This document shows positions 25,144 through 33,711 of a stretch of 44,809 nucleotides of DNA, piece after piece. The stretch is from positions 1-44,809 of the forward strand of contig NZ_BATQ01000078.1 of NCBI RefSeq assembly GCF_000739635.1, given 5' to 3'. The translations under genes were made by a program, and so were the position numbers. Below the pieces are notes generated by a model. That model did not search any database and was not told the DNA's origin. It saw only the letters and a list, made by a program, of their open reading frames with translations. This DNA comes from Verrucomicrobium sp. BvORR034 (GTDB taxonomy: Bacteria; Verrucomicrobiota; Verrucomicrobiia; Verrucomicrobiales; Verrucomicrobiaceae). Position 1 is the stretch's first letter, and each line of letters starts with the position of its first letter.

Positions 25144-25330
25144 AACGGGGGCGGCTTTGAGCGCCTCGAAAGGCGCGAACCTCCACGCTTACACACGGGA
25201 TGGACTCGGTGCAAGGTGTTGACGGAGAATTCGACGATTCCGCAACAATGGTGCCGGGGCGGGAGGGGGATTTGATGTAGGGGGAAACATCGACAGCCCA
25301 ATCGTCTTTCCGGGCTTTGAAAATGGACAT

Positions 25331-25359
25331 AATTGGATATAATCGGATATCAATTGGAG
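25331..25359. promoter_or_regulatory. Direct repeats upstream of fic, candidate operator
   Basis: AATTGGATAT (25331-25340) is followed directly by AATCGGATAT (25341-25350) and then CAATTGG. This AT-rich block lies 19-47 bases before the Fic start, in the divergent gap with the SNF2 gene. The Fic protein has its own C-terminal winged helix, so self-binding is possible. The GGAGG at 25356-25360 is too far from the ATG to be a good ribosome site. Confidence 0.4.
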
Positions 25360-25377
25360 GTGTAGTGGTCTCGAATT

Positions 25378-26439
25378 ATGCTGCAACAGATTGTGCCAGA
25401 GCCGGTTATTACGCCGGAGATGTTGAACTTCATCGCTTCGCTCGATGAGTTCAAAGGGCAGTGGCGTGCCTTCAAGAGTCTATCCAGGGACCAACTCTCT
25501 GAACTGAAGAAGATTGCGACTATTGAGAGCATTGGTTCGTCGACCCGAATTGAGGGCAGCAAGCTTACTGACCTGCAAGTTGCTACCCTGCTCTCGTCCA
25601 TCAAAGTCCAGGAGTTCCGCAGTCGCGATGAGGCGGAGGTGGCAGGCTACGCTGCGGCTATGGATATGGTTTTCGAGTCGTTCGAGCACATCCCTCTTAC
25701 CGAGAATCACATCCGTCAACTCCATCGGGTGCTGCTTCAGTACTCGGAAAAAGACGAACGGCACCGCGGAGAGTACAAGAGTCTGGACAACCTCGTGGCC
25801 GCCTTCGATGCCAATGGCAAACAGCTCGGTATTGTGTTTGAGACGGCTACCCCATTCGAAACACCATTGGCGATGAGACGGCTGGTGGATTGGGTGGGGG
25901 AGGCAGAAAGGGATCGGGTATTTCACCCTCTCCTCATCACAGGGATCTTTGTGGTCTGGTTTCTCGCCATTCATCCGTTCCAGGACGGAAACGGCAGGCT
26001 CTCTCGCGTGCTGACGACGCTGCTGCTGCTGCGTTACGGCTACAGCTATGTGCCGTACGCTTCGCTCGAGGCGGTCATTGAGGAGAGCAAGGAGTACTAC
26101 TACAAGGCTCTACGGAAGACACAGGGCACGATGAGAGAGTCAAAAGTAATGTGGGAACCCTGGCTGCTGTTCTTCCTCCGCTGCCTAGTGAGGCAGAAAG
26201 ACAATCTCAACGCGAAGATTCAGATCGAGCGTCAGAGGGTGGAGGCGGGTTCGCCCCTGTCAGCCGCCATTCTTCGGCTGCTGGATGAAAGCGGCCGCAT
26301 CACGCTTGCCGAGGCGATGGCAGCGACGGGCGGGAATCGAAGTACCCTCAAGTCCAAGCTCGCTGACCTGATTGATGAAGGGTTGCTGGTTCGTTTTGGC
26401 AAGGGGCGCGGCGTGTACTACATGAAGAGTCACGGGTGA
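25378..26439 (+). CDS. Fic-domain protein (probable AMP transferase), self-inhibited class
   Basis: 353 residues from ATG 25378; an in-frame stop just upstream excludes earlier starts. The Fic catalytic loop HPFQDGNGRLSR is complete at 199-210 (His199 is the base). The N-terminal inhibitory motif S-T-R-I-E59-G is present (SSTRIEG, 54-60), so this is a class II Fic with its own clamp glutamate. The C-terminus (about 280-350, AAILRLLDESGRITLAEAMAATGGNRSTLKSKLADLIDEGLL) is a winged-helix DNA-binding domain. Such proteins AMPylate partners and some regulate their own transcription. No separate antitoxin is adjacent. It is divergent from the SNF2 helicase gene; the surrounding gap is more AT-rich than neighbouring DNA. 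Confidence 0.95.
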   Translation: MLQQIVPEPVITPEMLNFIASLDEFKGQWRAFKSLSRDQLSELKKIATIESIGSSTRIEGSKLTDLQVATLLSSIKVQEFRSRDEAEVAGYAAAMDMVFESFEHIPLTENHIRQLHRVLLQYSEKDERHRGEYKSLDNLVAAFDANGKQLGIVFETATPFETPLAMRRLVDWVGEAERDRVFHPLLITGIFVVWFLAIHPFQDGNGRLSRVLTTLLLLRYGYSYVPYASLEAVIEESKEYYYKALRKTQGTMRESKVMWEPWLLFFLRCLVRQKDNLNAKIQIERQRVEAGSPLSAAILRLLDESGRITLAEAMAATGGNRSTLKSKLADLIDEGLLVRFGKGRGVYYMKSHG

Positions 26440-26466
26440 TCTTCCGTGATTGGACCGTGGGTTCCT

Positions 26467-27042
26467 TCAGCCCCGCACCCCGGCCGTCTCATAGCGGCCC
26501 CGGATGCACTGCCACAGGCTCACCCGCACGCGCTTGAGGGTGGCGCGGATGGCGGTGGAGGTGGTGCCGAGGCGGGCGGCGATTTCGGTGGCATCGCACT
26601 CCTCGCGGTAGCGCCAGTCCAGGATGGAGCGGGACTTCTCTGGCAGGGTGCCCATGCAGGTCTTCAGAGCGCCGGTGAGCTCGGTGTCGTCTGACCACCA
26701 GTCGTCCTGGGGGTCGTCACCGGGGGCGAGGTCCTCCATGAGGCGGACGAATTTTTGAGCTCGCTCGGACTGACGTCGGTAGCGACGGGCGTGCTCCAGT
26801 GCGACATTGCGGGCGATGCCGCGGAGGAAGGCTCCTGTGCTTTCCGGTTGCTGGATGCGGTCCAGCCGGTCCAGGGCTCTCAAGAAGGTCTCCTGCGCGA
26901 GGTCATCCACTGAGGCGAGATCTGCGGTCAGCATGGACACGAAGGCCCGCACCTCCCGCTGGTAGAATTGGACAAACGCAGCCTGAGCCTTGAGCTCGCC
27001 AGCTTGGGCCCTTTGCAGGGTTTCGACGGGAATCAGGGGCAT
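26467..27042 (-). CDS. ECF RNA polymerase sigma factor (Rhodopirellula/Verrucomicrobium type)
   Basis: 191 residues. Region 2 (about 20-90) contains VRAFVSMLTADLASVDDLAQETFLRALDRLDRI, and region 4 (about 130-185) contains LPEKSRSILDWRYREECDATEIAARLGTTSTAIRATLKRVRVSLWQCI. The sequence style matches the sigma factors of planctomycetes and verrucomicrobia that pair with FecR-like anti-sigma proteins. The gene begins 30 bases after the FecR-LamG gene ends, on the same strand. The usual order has sigma first, so here the membrane protein is translated before the sigma factor. Confidence 0.93.
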   Translation of the reverse strand: MPLIPVETLQRAQAGELKAQAAFVQFYQREVRAFVSMLTADLASVDDLAQETFLRALDRLDRIQQPESTGAFLRGIARNVALEHARRYRRQSERAQKFVRLMEDLAPGDDPQDDWWSDDTELTGALKTCMGTLPEKSRSILDWRYREECDATEIAARLGTTSTAIRATLKRVRVSLWQCIRGRYETAGVRG

Positions 27043-27072
27043 GGAGGGGAGGGTGAGATCTCTGGGCGGGCA

Positions 27073-28677
27073 CTACTGGGCTGACGCGGCAGGGCGGGAG
27101 ACCTCCAGCAAGGAGGGGCGGCCCTCCTCGTACAGGCGGTGGATCTCGTCCTTGGTGAGGGCGCGTTTCCAGACAAAAAGCTCGTCAATACGACCGCGCA
27201 CGGTACGAACGGGGTTGCCCTCGCCCGGCTTGGGGTTGCAACCGCCGATGCGGCAGCGGCCCGGGCGGATGCCCCAGACGTTGACCATGTCGCCCGTGAA
27301 GGCCAGGCGACCGTTGATCCAGCCCTCGGTGCGTCTCTGATCCTCATTGGTGACCAGGACCACGAGGGACCAGACGCCGGGCTGCACCACGTCATCCGTC
27401 AGCTGGGTGTAGGTCGTGCGGGGGTAGGTGCCGCCAAAGAGGCGCCCCTGCCCATTGAGGTTCATGTGGAAGTCCTTTGCCTCCCAGCCATCGGAGGCAA
27501 AGATGGCGTTGTTGGGGAAGTCATAGCGGTCGAGGAGGACCCAGGCCGCCACGGTGAGCTGCGAGTATTCCCCGGGGATGTCCACGAGGGCCTGATCGTC
27601 ATCGTGGTCAAAGAAGAGGGCGTCCTTGCCCGGCCAGCGCCCGGTGACCCAGCGGGCACCAGAGACCTGGGCAGCCAGAGGGACACCACTGGTCTTGATG
27701 TCCTGCAGCTCGCGAGGGGACTCTGGGTTCTTCTGGAAGGAGTAGTAGCAGAGAAGAGTGGGGTCATCCCTCCAGCCCTGGCTGAGTTGCTGCCAGCGGC
27801 GCATGCCGATCTCACTGGCGCTGGGGAACTTGTCTTTGTCCGGAGCGGGGGCTGCGGAGAGGTTACCCTGCGCAAAGGCCACCGTCTGGCCCAGCGTCAC
27901 GGACTCGATCTTGGTGCCGTCTGTCTTAAGGACGTCGACCTGTCCATCGAAGACATGCATCTGACTGGAGCCGGACTCGCCGGCGCTTACCCCAAACTCG
28001 GTGCCCAAGTCCTGGTAGTCCACTCCGTCGGTGGCGACGATGAAGCCGTGGGCGGTGTCAGGTACGACAACGCGCATGTCCCCGGTCTGCAGGCGGATGC
28101 GCATGGGGTCATCGATGTGAAATGCCACAGGGGCCTTCAGCACGAGGTCTGTGCCGTTGATCATACGGACATGGGCGAGGCCGTTCTCCAGCTTGTATGG
28201 CCCAGGGGCAAAGCCGGTCTTTTGCGGGGACCGGCCGTCGGCGAAGGAGGCATCGAGTTCATCCACCAGCACGGCCACTGCATTGCTCGCTGTGTTGTCT
28301 GCAATCACGGGCCCGGCAGGGGTGGGGGCTGGGCGCCACCAGGAGGCTGCAGCCGCGATGCATGCCGCCAAGGCCACCCACCAGGGGGCCAGGGAGCGCG
28401 AGGAGCGCTTGGTCTCGCGACCATGACTGCGCATGTCGATCACCTTGGCGGTGAAGGTATCCTTTTCCGACTCACCGGCCCAGGTCATGACGCGACGCAC
28501 AAAGGCCTCGCCTCCCGCAAGCTCTTGCTTGATCAGCGTCTGGGTCCGCAGAAACAGCGCCAGTTCCTTACGCTGCTCAGGGGAAAGATCGGCGGGGTCC
28601 AGGTTTTCAAACACTTCTTCCGGCGGGGATTCACCTGCCAGGTGTTCGATGAGTTTTTGAAAATCGGAGTCAGTCAT
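27073..28677 (-). CDS. FecR-like membrane protein with LamG domain, probable anti-sigma
   Basis: 534 residues. The cytoplasmic N-terminus (1-97: DFQKLIEHLAGESPPEEVFENLDPADLSPEQRKELALFLRTQ) is followed by one membrane helix (about 98-114, PWWVALAACIAAAASWW). A FecR domain (about 165-275) contains MRIRLQTGDMRVVVPDTAHGFIVATDGVDYQDLGTEFGVSAGESG. The C-terminal LamG/concanavalin-like domain (about 310-520) contains LTVAAWVLLDRYDFPNNAIFASDGWEAKDFHMNLNGQGRLF. In this phylum such fusions are predicted to bind an external ligand, often a glycan, and control the partner ECF sigma factor, here the next gene downstream. No TonB receptor is present. The partner assignment is inferred from adjacency. Confidence 0.9.
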   Translation of the reverse strand: MTDSDFQKLIEHLAGESPPEEVFENLDPADLSPEQRKELALFLRTQTLIKQELAGGEAFVRRVMTWAGESEKDTFTAKVIDMRSHGRETKRSSRSLAPWWVALAACIAAAASWWRPAPTPAGPVIADNTASNAVAVLVDELDASFADGRSPQKTGFAPGPYKLENGLAHVRMINGTDLVLKAPVAFHIDDPMRIRLQTGDMRVVVPDTAHGFIVATDGVDYQDLGTEFGVSAGESGSSQMHVFDGQVDVLKTDGTKIESVTLGQTVAFAQGNLSAAPAPDKDKFPSASEIGMRRWQQLSQGWRDDPTLLCYYSFQKNPESPRELQDIKTSGVPLAAQVSGARWVTGRWPGKDALFFDHDDDQALVDIPGEYSQLTVAAWVLLDRYDFPNNAIFASDGWEAKDFHMNLNGQGRLFGGTYPRTTYTQLTDDVVQPGVWSLVVLVTNEDQRRTEGWINGRLAFTGDMVNVWGIRPGRCRIGGCNPKPGEGNPVRTVRGRIDELFVWKRALTKDEIHRLYEEGRPSLLEVSRPAASAQ

Positions 28678-28877
28678 GTCGTGCCCGGTGCGAAGTGGAC
28701 AATGGTAAATGATCGCACCCGGCCAACTGTGACGCGAATGGATTCTCCAACAAGACGGTCGGCTGGGAGGTGTCTCGGTCTGTGGGGGCGCGTGCTCTTT
28801 TCTTCAAGGTTGATCCATTCCAATACTTTCGTGCTGCGCTTTGCAAATCTCTTGGTCTGGAGCCGTACTCGGAAACC

Positions 28878-30827
28878 ATGGTGAAACGGGCTCGCAAACA
28901 AATCGCGGATGGAACTGGGAACACGTATCGAGCCAAGCTGTCCCGGCGACATCTGGCGGGCCGGTTGGTGCAGGCCTCTGTGGGCTTCTTCCTTCTCGGT
29001 AGCGTGGTGGCCCCTGTTGGGGCCGAGACGCCTCAAGATCCCAAGATTGAGCTGAAGGCCAACATCATGGTGCCGATGCGCGACGGCATCAAACTCGCCA
29101 CGGATGTGTATCTCCCTGCCGTGGCTTCGGGCCAGCAGCAAGAGCGTCTGCCGGTCATCTTGAGCCGGATTCCCTACAACAAAGATGGGGCGAAGAAGGC
29201 CGGCAACTACTTTGCCTCCCACGGCTATGCGTTTGTGGCCCAAGATACGCGGGGACGCTACGGTTCAGAGGGGGTGTGGAAATTCCTCACCGACGATGGC
29301 GTGGATGGGAAGGACTGCGCGGCCTGGATTGGGAAACAACCTTGGTCGAACGGTCACATCGGGATGATCGGCACTTCTTATGTGGGCGGCACCCAGCACA
29401 CGATGGCGCTGGCGGATGTGCCAGAGCTGGCCACGGTCATCCCGGTGGATGCAGCGTCCAATATGGGGCGGCAGAGCATGCGCAACGCTGGCGCTTTTGA
29501 GATGCGCTTCTGGAACTGGATCATGCTCAACGCGGGGCGGGGCAGTGTGCCCGGAAAGGACCCGGCCGTGGCGGCGGAACTCGCAGCGCTGTCCGATAAT
29601 CGCACCGCCTATCTGCCTCAACTGCCTCTGCGTCGTGGGGCGACCCCTTTGCGTCTCGCTCCGGAGTATGAAGACTGGCTTGTGGAGGCGATGAACCACG
29701 GGGCGGACGATGAGTTCTGGGCTCCTGCCAACATCCTGGCGGATCCCACCAAGTACAAGGACATCCCGGTGTATCTGGTGGGCGGGTGGTATGACTCCTG
29801 GGCAGGAAACACGACGGCGAACTATGCCGCGCTCTCACGGACGCTGAAGAGTCCGGTGTACTTGATCATGGGGCCGTGGATTCACGGTCAGCAGACCAAG
29901 AGTGCGCATGGGCAGGTGGATTTCGGTGATGAGGCTGCGATCAAGGATGAGTGGGCCTGGCGCAAGGAATGGTTCGACCACTGGCTGAAGGGCCAGAGCA
30001 ATGCTGTGGGCAGTGCTGCCCCTTTCGCCAGCAAGGTGCGAATCTTTGTGATGGGGGCCGGCGATGGTGGGAAGAATGAGAAGGGGATGCTGCGTCATGG
30101 TGGTGTCTGGCGGGACGAGAGGGAGTGGCCGCTGGCGCGCGCCGTGGCCACCCCGATGTACCTCCATGCGGGTGGCGGGCTGCAAACTGGAAAACCGCCA
30201 GCGAAGGAGGCTGCTACCACCTATGACTACGATCCGCGCGATCCTGTGCCCACCCTGGGCGGGAACATCTCCTCAGCTGATGGCATCATGCAGCAGGGCG
30301 CGTGGAACCAGCGGGGAGGGAAAGCCTTCTGGAACTGGTCCAAACCGGTGCCGCTTTCCGCCCGCCGTGATGTGCTGGTGTTTCAGACCGAACCGCTTGA
30401 GAAAGACACAGAAGTGACGGGCGAGATCGAGGTTAAGCTCTGGATCTCCTCGAGCGCGAAGGACACGGACTTCACGGCCAAGCTGGTGGACGTGTATCCC
30501 GCCAGCGCTGAATGGCCGGACGGATTCGATCTCAATCTCACCGATGGTATTGTCCGCGCCCGGTTCAGGGAGTCACTGAAAGAGGAGAAACTCATGGTCC
30601 CGGGTGAGGTCTATCCGGTGACGGTCAAGCTCTATCCCACCTCCAACGTGTTCAAGAAAGGGCATCGCATCCGGGTGGACATCTCCAGCAGTAACTTCCC
30701 CAGGTTTGACGCAAATCCCAACACGGGTGAGCCGTTGAACGGGCATCGGCGGATGGTGGTGGCGACCAATACGATCTATCACGATGCGGAACGGCCTTCG
30801 CAGATTGTTCTGCCGGTGGTGAAGTGA
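28878..30827 (+). CDS. CocE/NonD-family hydrolase (X-Pro dipeptidyl-peptidase S15 type)
   Basis: 649 residues from ATG 28878. A GTG at 28770 is in frame but would place 36 residues before the signal peptide (SRRHLAGRLVQASVGFFLLGSVVAPVGAE). The alpha/beta-hydrolase part has the nucleophile elbow GMIGTSYVGGTQH, the acid in YLVGGWYDSWAGN, and the histidine in LIMGPWIHGQQTK. The C-terminal jelly-roll domain (about 450-649) is the X-Pro dipeptidyl-peptidase C domain, ending HRIRVDISSSNFPRFDANPNTGE. Family members hydrolyse acyl esters, beta-lactams or prolyl peptides. It is probably periplasmic or secreted. Two small genes follow closely. Confidence 0.93.
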   Translation: MVKRARKQIADGTGNTYRAKLSRRHLAGRLVQASVGFFLLGSVVAPVGAETPQDPKIELKANIMVPMRDGIKLATDVYLPAVASGQQQERLPVILSRIPYNKDGAKKAGNYFASHGYAFVAQDTRGRYGSEGVWKFLTDDGVDGKDCAAWIGKQPWSNGHIGMIGTSYVGGTQHTMALADVPELATVIPVDAASNMGRQSMRNAGAFEMRFWNWIMLNAGRGSVPGKDPAVAAELAALSDNRTAYLPQLPLRRGATPLRLAPEYEDWLVEAMNHGADDEFWAPANILADPTKYKDIPVYLVGGWYDSWAGNTTANYAALSRTLKSPVYLIMGPWIHGQQTKSAHGQVDFGDEAAIKDEWAWRKEWFDHWLKGQSNAVGSAAPFASKVRIFVMGAGDGGKNEKGMLRHGGVWRDEREWPLARAVATPMYLHAGGGLQTGKPPAKEAATTYDYDPRDPVPTLGGNISSADGIMQQGAWNQRGGKAFWNWSKPVPLSARRDVLVFQTEPLEKDTEVTGEIEVKLWISSSAKDTDFTAKLVDVYPASAEWPDGFDLNLTDGIVRARFRESLKEEKLMVPGEVYPVTVKLYPTSNVFKKGHRIRVDISSSNFPRFDANPNTGEPLNGHRRMVVATNTIYHDAERPSQIVLPVVK

Positions 30828-30877
30828 GGGTGCGAGGGAGAGGATTCATCGACAACAGCTTCCCGAGTATCGACTCT

Positions 30878-31201
30878 ATGACTGAGTTTGCTGAAGTCAG
30901 AGTGCAAGTCCTCCGGACTGTCGATGAACATGCGTTTCCAAGGTGGGTGGAGTTCATGCTGCGCGATGCCAACGGCCTTGAGTGGACCTTCGTGGAAAAG
31001 GAGCCGATGATCTGTAGGGAGCCTTTGGAGATCAATGCCGAGTTTCCCCTGTCAGGCTTCTTGAAGTGTCAGGTCGTGAAAAAGTGGGTCGATGAGAGAG
31101 GAATGGGGCGATGTGCCATTGATACGGAGTTTCCGTTTGGGATTGAATCTCGGCAGGGGGAGACGAGGTTTGAGGTCTACGTGGAGGAAGTCTGTGCGTA
31201 G
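30878..31201 (+). CDS. Small conserved-looking protein of unknown function
   Basis: 107 residues from ATG 30878; an in-frame start at 30824 would overlap the CocE gene. The sequence MTEFAEVRVQVLRTVDEHAFPRWVEFMLRDANGLEWTFVEKEPMI looks like one small beta-rich domain, with the phrase WTFVEKEP and a later CAIDTEFPFGIESRQGETRFEVYVEEV. I recall similar proteins from many bacterial genomes without a known function. No signal peptide or membrane segment is seen. It follows CocE by 50 bases and precedes the 153-residue membrane protein by 44, so it may be co-transcribed. Confidence 0.75.
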   Translation: MTEFAEVRVQVLRTVDEHAFPRWVEFMLRDANGLEWTFVEKEPMICREPLEINAEFPLSGFLKCQVVKKWVDERGMGRCAIDTEFPFGIESRQGETRFEVYVEEVCA

Positions 31202-31245
31202 GATCGTCGGGGCTTGTCGCTTCGGCCGGTCCAGCGTTTGCGAAT

Positions 31246-31707
31246 ATGTTCCGTATGACCTTTGAGAAGATCACAAGACTCGCGTGGATCGCGATGGTGT
31301 TGAGCGTGCTCGGACTGGCGAGTGCGGCGGTTTTGCCCTATGTGACACAGAGGCAGATTTTCTACAAGTTTGGCGATTTCGCATCCGAGGAATCGATCGC
31401 GCAGATTGCTGCTGAGGCCGCCAAGGCGGAAGCGCCGGCCCTTGTTGGTGTTTTTTTGCTGTCTCTCGCTGGCGGTGTGTCAGCGTTTGGGCTGTTCCGT
31501 TGCCGCGAGTGGGCCAGGAAAGGTTGGCTGGCAGTGTGCATGATGTGGGTAGGTGGTCCGGTCATCAGCAACCTGCCACATGGGGAGATGCCGAACTGGC
31601 CTGCCCTGGTATTTCGAGCGGTTGTCCTAATCTACTCCTGGCGAGTCCTCATGGATCCTGGTGTGCGAGGGGAGTTCAATAGAGTCAAAACGCACGTGCA
31701 AGTTTGA
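31246..31707 (+). CDS. Small membrane protein of unknown function
   Basis: 153 residues from ATG 31246; a second ATG at 31255 is possible. Three or four hydrophobic segments are visible: about 11-33 (LAWIAMVLSVLGLASAAVLPYV), 64-82 (APALVGVFLLSLAGGVSAFGLF), 91-106 (KGWLAVCMMWVGGPVI) and 117-133. The segment YKFGDFASEESIAQIAAEAAKAEA between the first two is probably periplasmic. The CREWARKGW turn recalls small membrane proteins whose helices flank an R-x-W-A-R loop. Function is unknown. Confidence 0.75.
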   Translation: MFRMTFEKITRLAWIAMVLSVLGLASAAVLPYVTQRQIFYKFGDFASEESIAQIAAEAAKAEAPALVGVFLLSLAGGVSAFGLFRCREWARKGWLAVCMMWVGGPVISNLPHGEMPNWPALVFRAVVLIYSWRVLMDPGVRGEFNRVKTHVQV

Positions 31708-31793
31708 CTCGGTCGTGATCGCGAAGCCCGGATTCTCAGGAGAGTGATTTCCTCGATCTATTCGCGTATCGGACTGGGATGCGACGATTTCTG

Positions 31794-32102
31794 CCATCCC
31801 TTCAGGATGGACTGCTTTCTCATTCTCCCAGGGGCAGGGCTCGTCGAACTCGCCCGGCCCCTGGCTACCCTCTGGTATGCCTTCGGCATGGGCAGGTTCG
31901 GAATCCCGTCCTCGTCCTCGGAGGTGTGACGCCGCCGCGTTTGCGACCAGATGTCCAGTGGTCTGGCTGCCATGGAACAATGAGGCGACGGCAAGTCACA
32001 CCGCCGCAACTCCTTCGGAGTAGAGCCCGTCCCGCCCTTTCCCAACGTAGACTCGCTCAAGGCTCGCCAACGTTGGGCTTGTAGCTGGATCCTCTTCGAG
32101 GA
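31794..32102. repeat. Cluster of TTC-loop hairpins (intergenic)
   Basis: The gap 31708-32175 has no supported gene. It contains CCATCC/GGATGG (31794-31810), CCAGGGGC/GCCCCTGG (31828-31864), ATGCC/GGCAT with loop TTC (31877-31889), ACTCC/GGAGT with loop TTC (32009-32021), CCCAACGT/ACGTTGGG (32041-32077) and TCCTC/GAGGA with loop TTC (32090-32102). The regular placement of stable stems suggests one folded unit. Confidence 0.75.
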
Positions 32103-32175
32103 AGAGCTTCGATTGAGCGCGCTGGATGATGTGGAACCGTAGGAGGCCATTCCCCCCCGGGGACGATCTTGGATG

Positions 32176-33699
32176 CTACGGAGGTGACTTGGTGGCGATT
32201 GAGATGCTGTACAACCGTGCCTGCTTCATCGTCACTACGACCCTTATAGGGTGATCGGTGGGCAAAGGTTGACTACCGCCTTTCCAGCGGGCTCTCCATT
32301 GGGTCGCGTCCGAGGTCAATACCTCGCACTCGTCGGCAGAGTGCCCGGCAATCGGAGTGCCATCGGCTTCGGTGAGTGCCACGCGGAGCTCGCCGCCTGT
32401 AGCGTTGGCGTTAATGATCAATTCACCGCCATGCAGTCTGAGCGGCTTGGTTTCCACACGGCCGTTTTCGCCTGCATCCAGGGAAACGAAGCCATGGCGT
32501 CGCCATTCGGCGCGGCCGATGGCGTTGCGCTTGGGGGGGATGGGGGCGCCGTGGCTGGTGGTGAGGGCGGTGTAGTACACCCAGGTCTCGTCCCCAACAT
32601 GAACACAGGTGCTGGAAACTCCCAGGATGGCTCCGGCATCGAATTGACCCGGAGCGCCTCTTGCGATCACGGGTAAGCGGGGCTCGGTGCGCTGCCAGTG
32701 GGTGCCATCGGCGCTGGTGATGAGCTGTACATCGAGGATGCCATCCGTGCCGCTCTGTCCATGGGCGAGGCTTTCTGCTGGGCGAGTGGGGATGAGTACG
32801 CGAAAGATCGTGGGCAGGCCGAGGAACCCGGCGGCATGAGGAAATACCGAGAGGTTGTTCACCTCGGTTCTCTCTCCCGGGTTTCGGGCCCACGCATTGT
32901 CGATGGCATCGGCAGCGAAGACGAGCTCCGGTTTGCTCCAGGTGGTGAAGTCCGCACTGCGTGAGAGCCAGACGCAGCGGCCGTTTTTCGTGGAGGGACG
33001 CCGATGGTAGGCGAGGTAGCCGCCGGTGAAGGGATCCTGAGTGAGGCTGATGTTGTCCGAGGCGGTCAGGATGGGATTGTCATCAGGATGGCGTTGCCAC
33101 GTGAGACCATCGGGGGAGACGGCCGCGTAGTAGGCACCGACGCGACTGCCCAGCATCTTGTAACGTTTGGCGGGATCCTTCTCGCGCAGGTCGTGCAGGA
33201 CGCTGGCGCTGTGGAGGTCGAAGACGATGTTGTTGGCCTTCGATCCCTGAAAGCTGTGCAGTCCCAGTTCCGGCCGCTCCCACTCCAAACCGTCGCGGGA
33301 GGTGGCATAGAGCACGACGTCGCCTTTGCCTTTGCGAAATCCCGGCACGCGCGGCTCCTTGCCGCTGGCGTCAGGCTCGGGATGCCCCAGGTACCAGAGG
33401 GAGAGCCGGTCTGCGCTTTGATCGTAGTACACTGAGCCGTACACGTACACACGGCTGCCTTCCCAGGGCAGTTTCGGCTCCAGCACAGGCGCGGGACGTG
33501 TTTTGGCGGCGTGTACGGTGCGGATCACACCGGCACTGGATGCGATGCCGCTATCATCGGCGAAGAGCAGGGGAAGTTCGTTTAGCTCAATGATGCGCGG
33601 AGTTGTCTCTTCGCCGGTTGGTGTCGCATGAGCGATGCCCATGGGGATCCCGGCTGCGATCAAAAGGACGGGCAACCAAGGGAAGGAAGACGGGCGCAT
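32176..33699 (-). CDS. Secreted five-bladed beta-propeller glycosidase-like protein
   Basis: 507 residues with a signal peptide (about 1-26, MRPSSFPWLPVLLIAAGIPMGIAHA). Several blade motifs are visible: VYVYGSVYYDQSADRLSLWYLGH, VVLYATSRDGLEWERPELGLHSF, YYAAVSPDGLTWQRHPDDNPILTASDNISLTQDPFTGGYLAYHR and VWLSRSADFTTWSKPELVF. This pattern fits the GH43/GH32-like propeller proteins that are abundant in Planctomycetes and Verrucomicrobia. Catalytic acids cannot be assigned by eye, so hydrolase activity is inferred from fold. The start lies 12 bases after the stop of the GNAT gene, so they probably share a transcript. Confidence 0.82.
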   Translation of the reverse strand: MRPSSFPWLPVLLIAAGIPMGIAHATPTGEETTPRIIELNELPLLFADDSGIASSAGVIRTVHAAKTRPAPVLEPKLPWEGSRVYVYGSVYYDQSADRLSLWYLGHPEPDASGKEPRVPGFRKGKGDVVLYATSRDGLEWERPELGLHSFQGSKANNIVFDLHSASVLHDLREKDPAKRYKMLGSRVGAYYAAVSPDGLTWQRHPDDNPILTASDNISLTQDPFTGGYLAYHRRPSTKNGRCVWLSRSADFTTWSKPELVFAADAIDNAWARNPGERTEVNNLSVFPHAAGFLGLPTIFRVLIPTRPAESLAHGQSGTDGILDVQLITSADGTHWQRTEPRLPVIARGAPGQFDAGAILGVSSTCVHVGDETWVYYTALTTSHGAPIPPKRNAIGRAEWRRHGFVSLDAGENGRVETKPLRLHGGELIINANATGGELRVALTEADGTPIAGHSADECEVLTSDATQWRARWKGGSQPLPTDHPIRVVVTMKQARLYSISIATKSPP

Positions 33700-33711
33700 G
33701 GGGAAGGGGGG

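Noticed and set aside
27139-28884. 581-codon plus-strand frame antisense to the FecR-LamG gene
   Set aside because: The minus-strand product has a coherent domain order; this frame does not.
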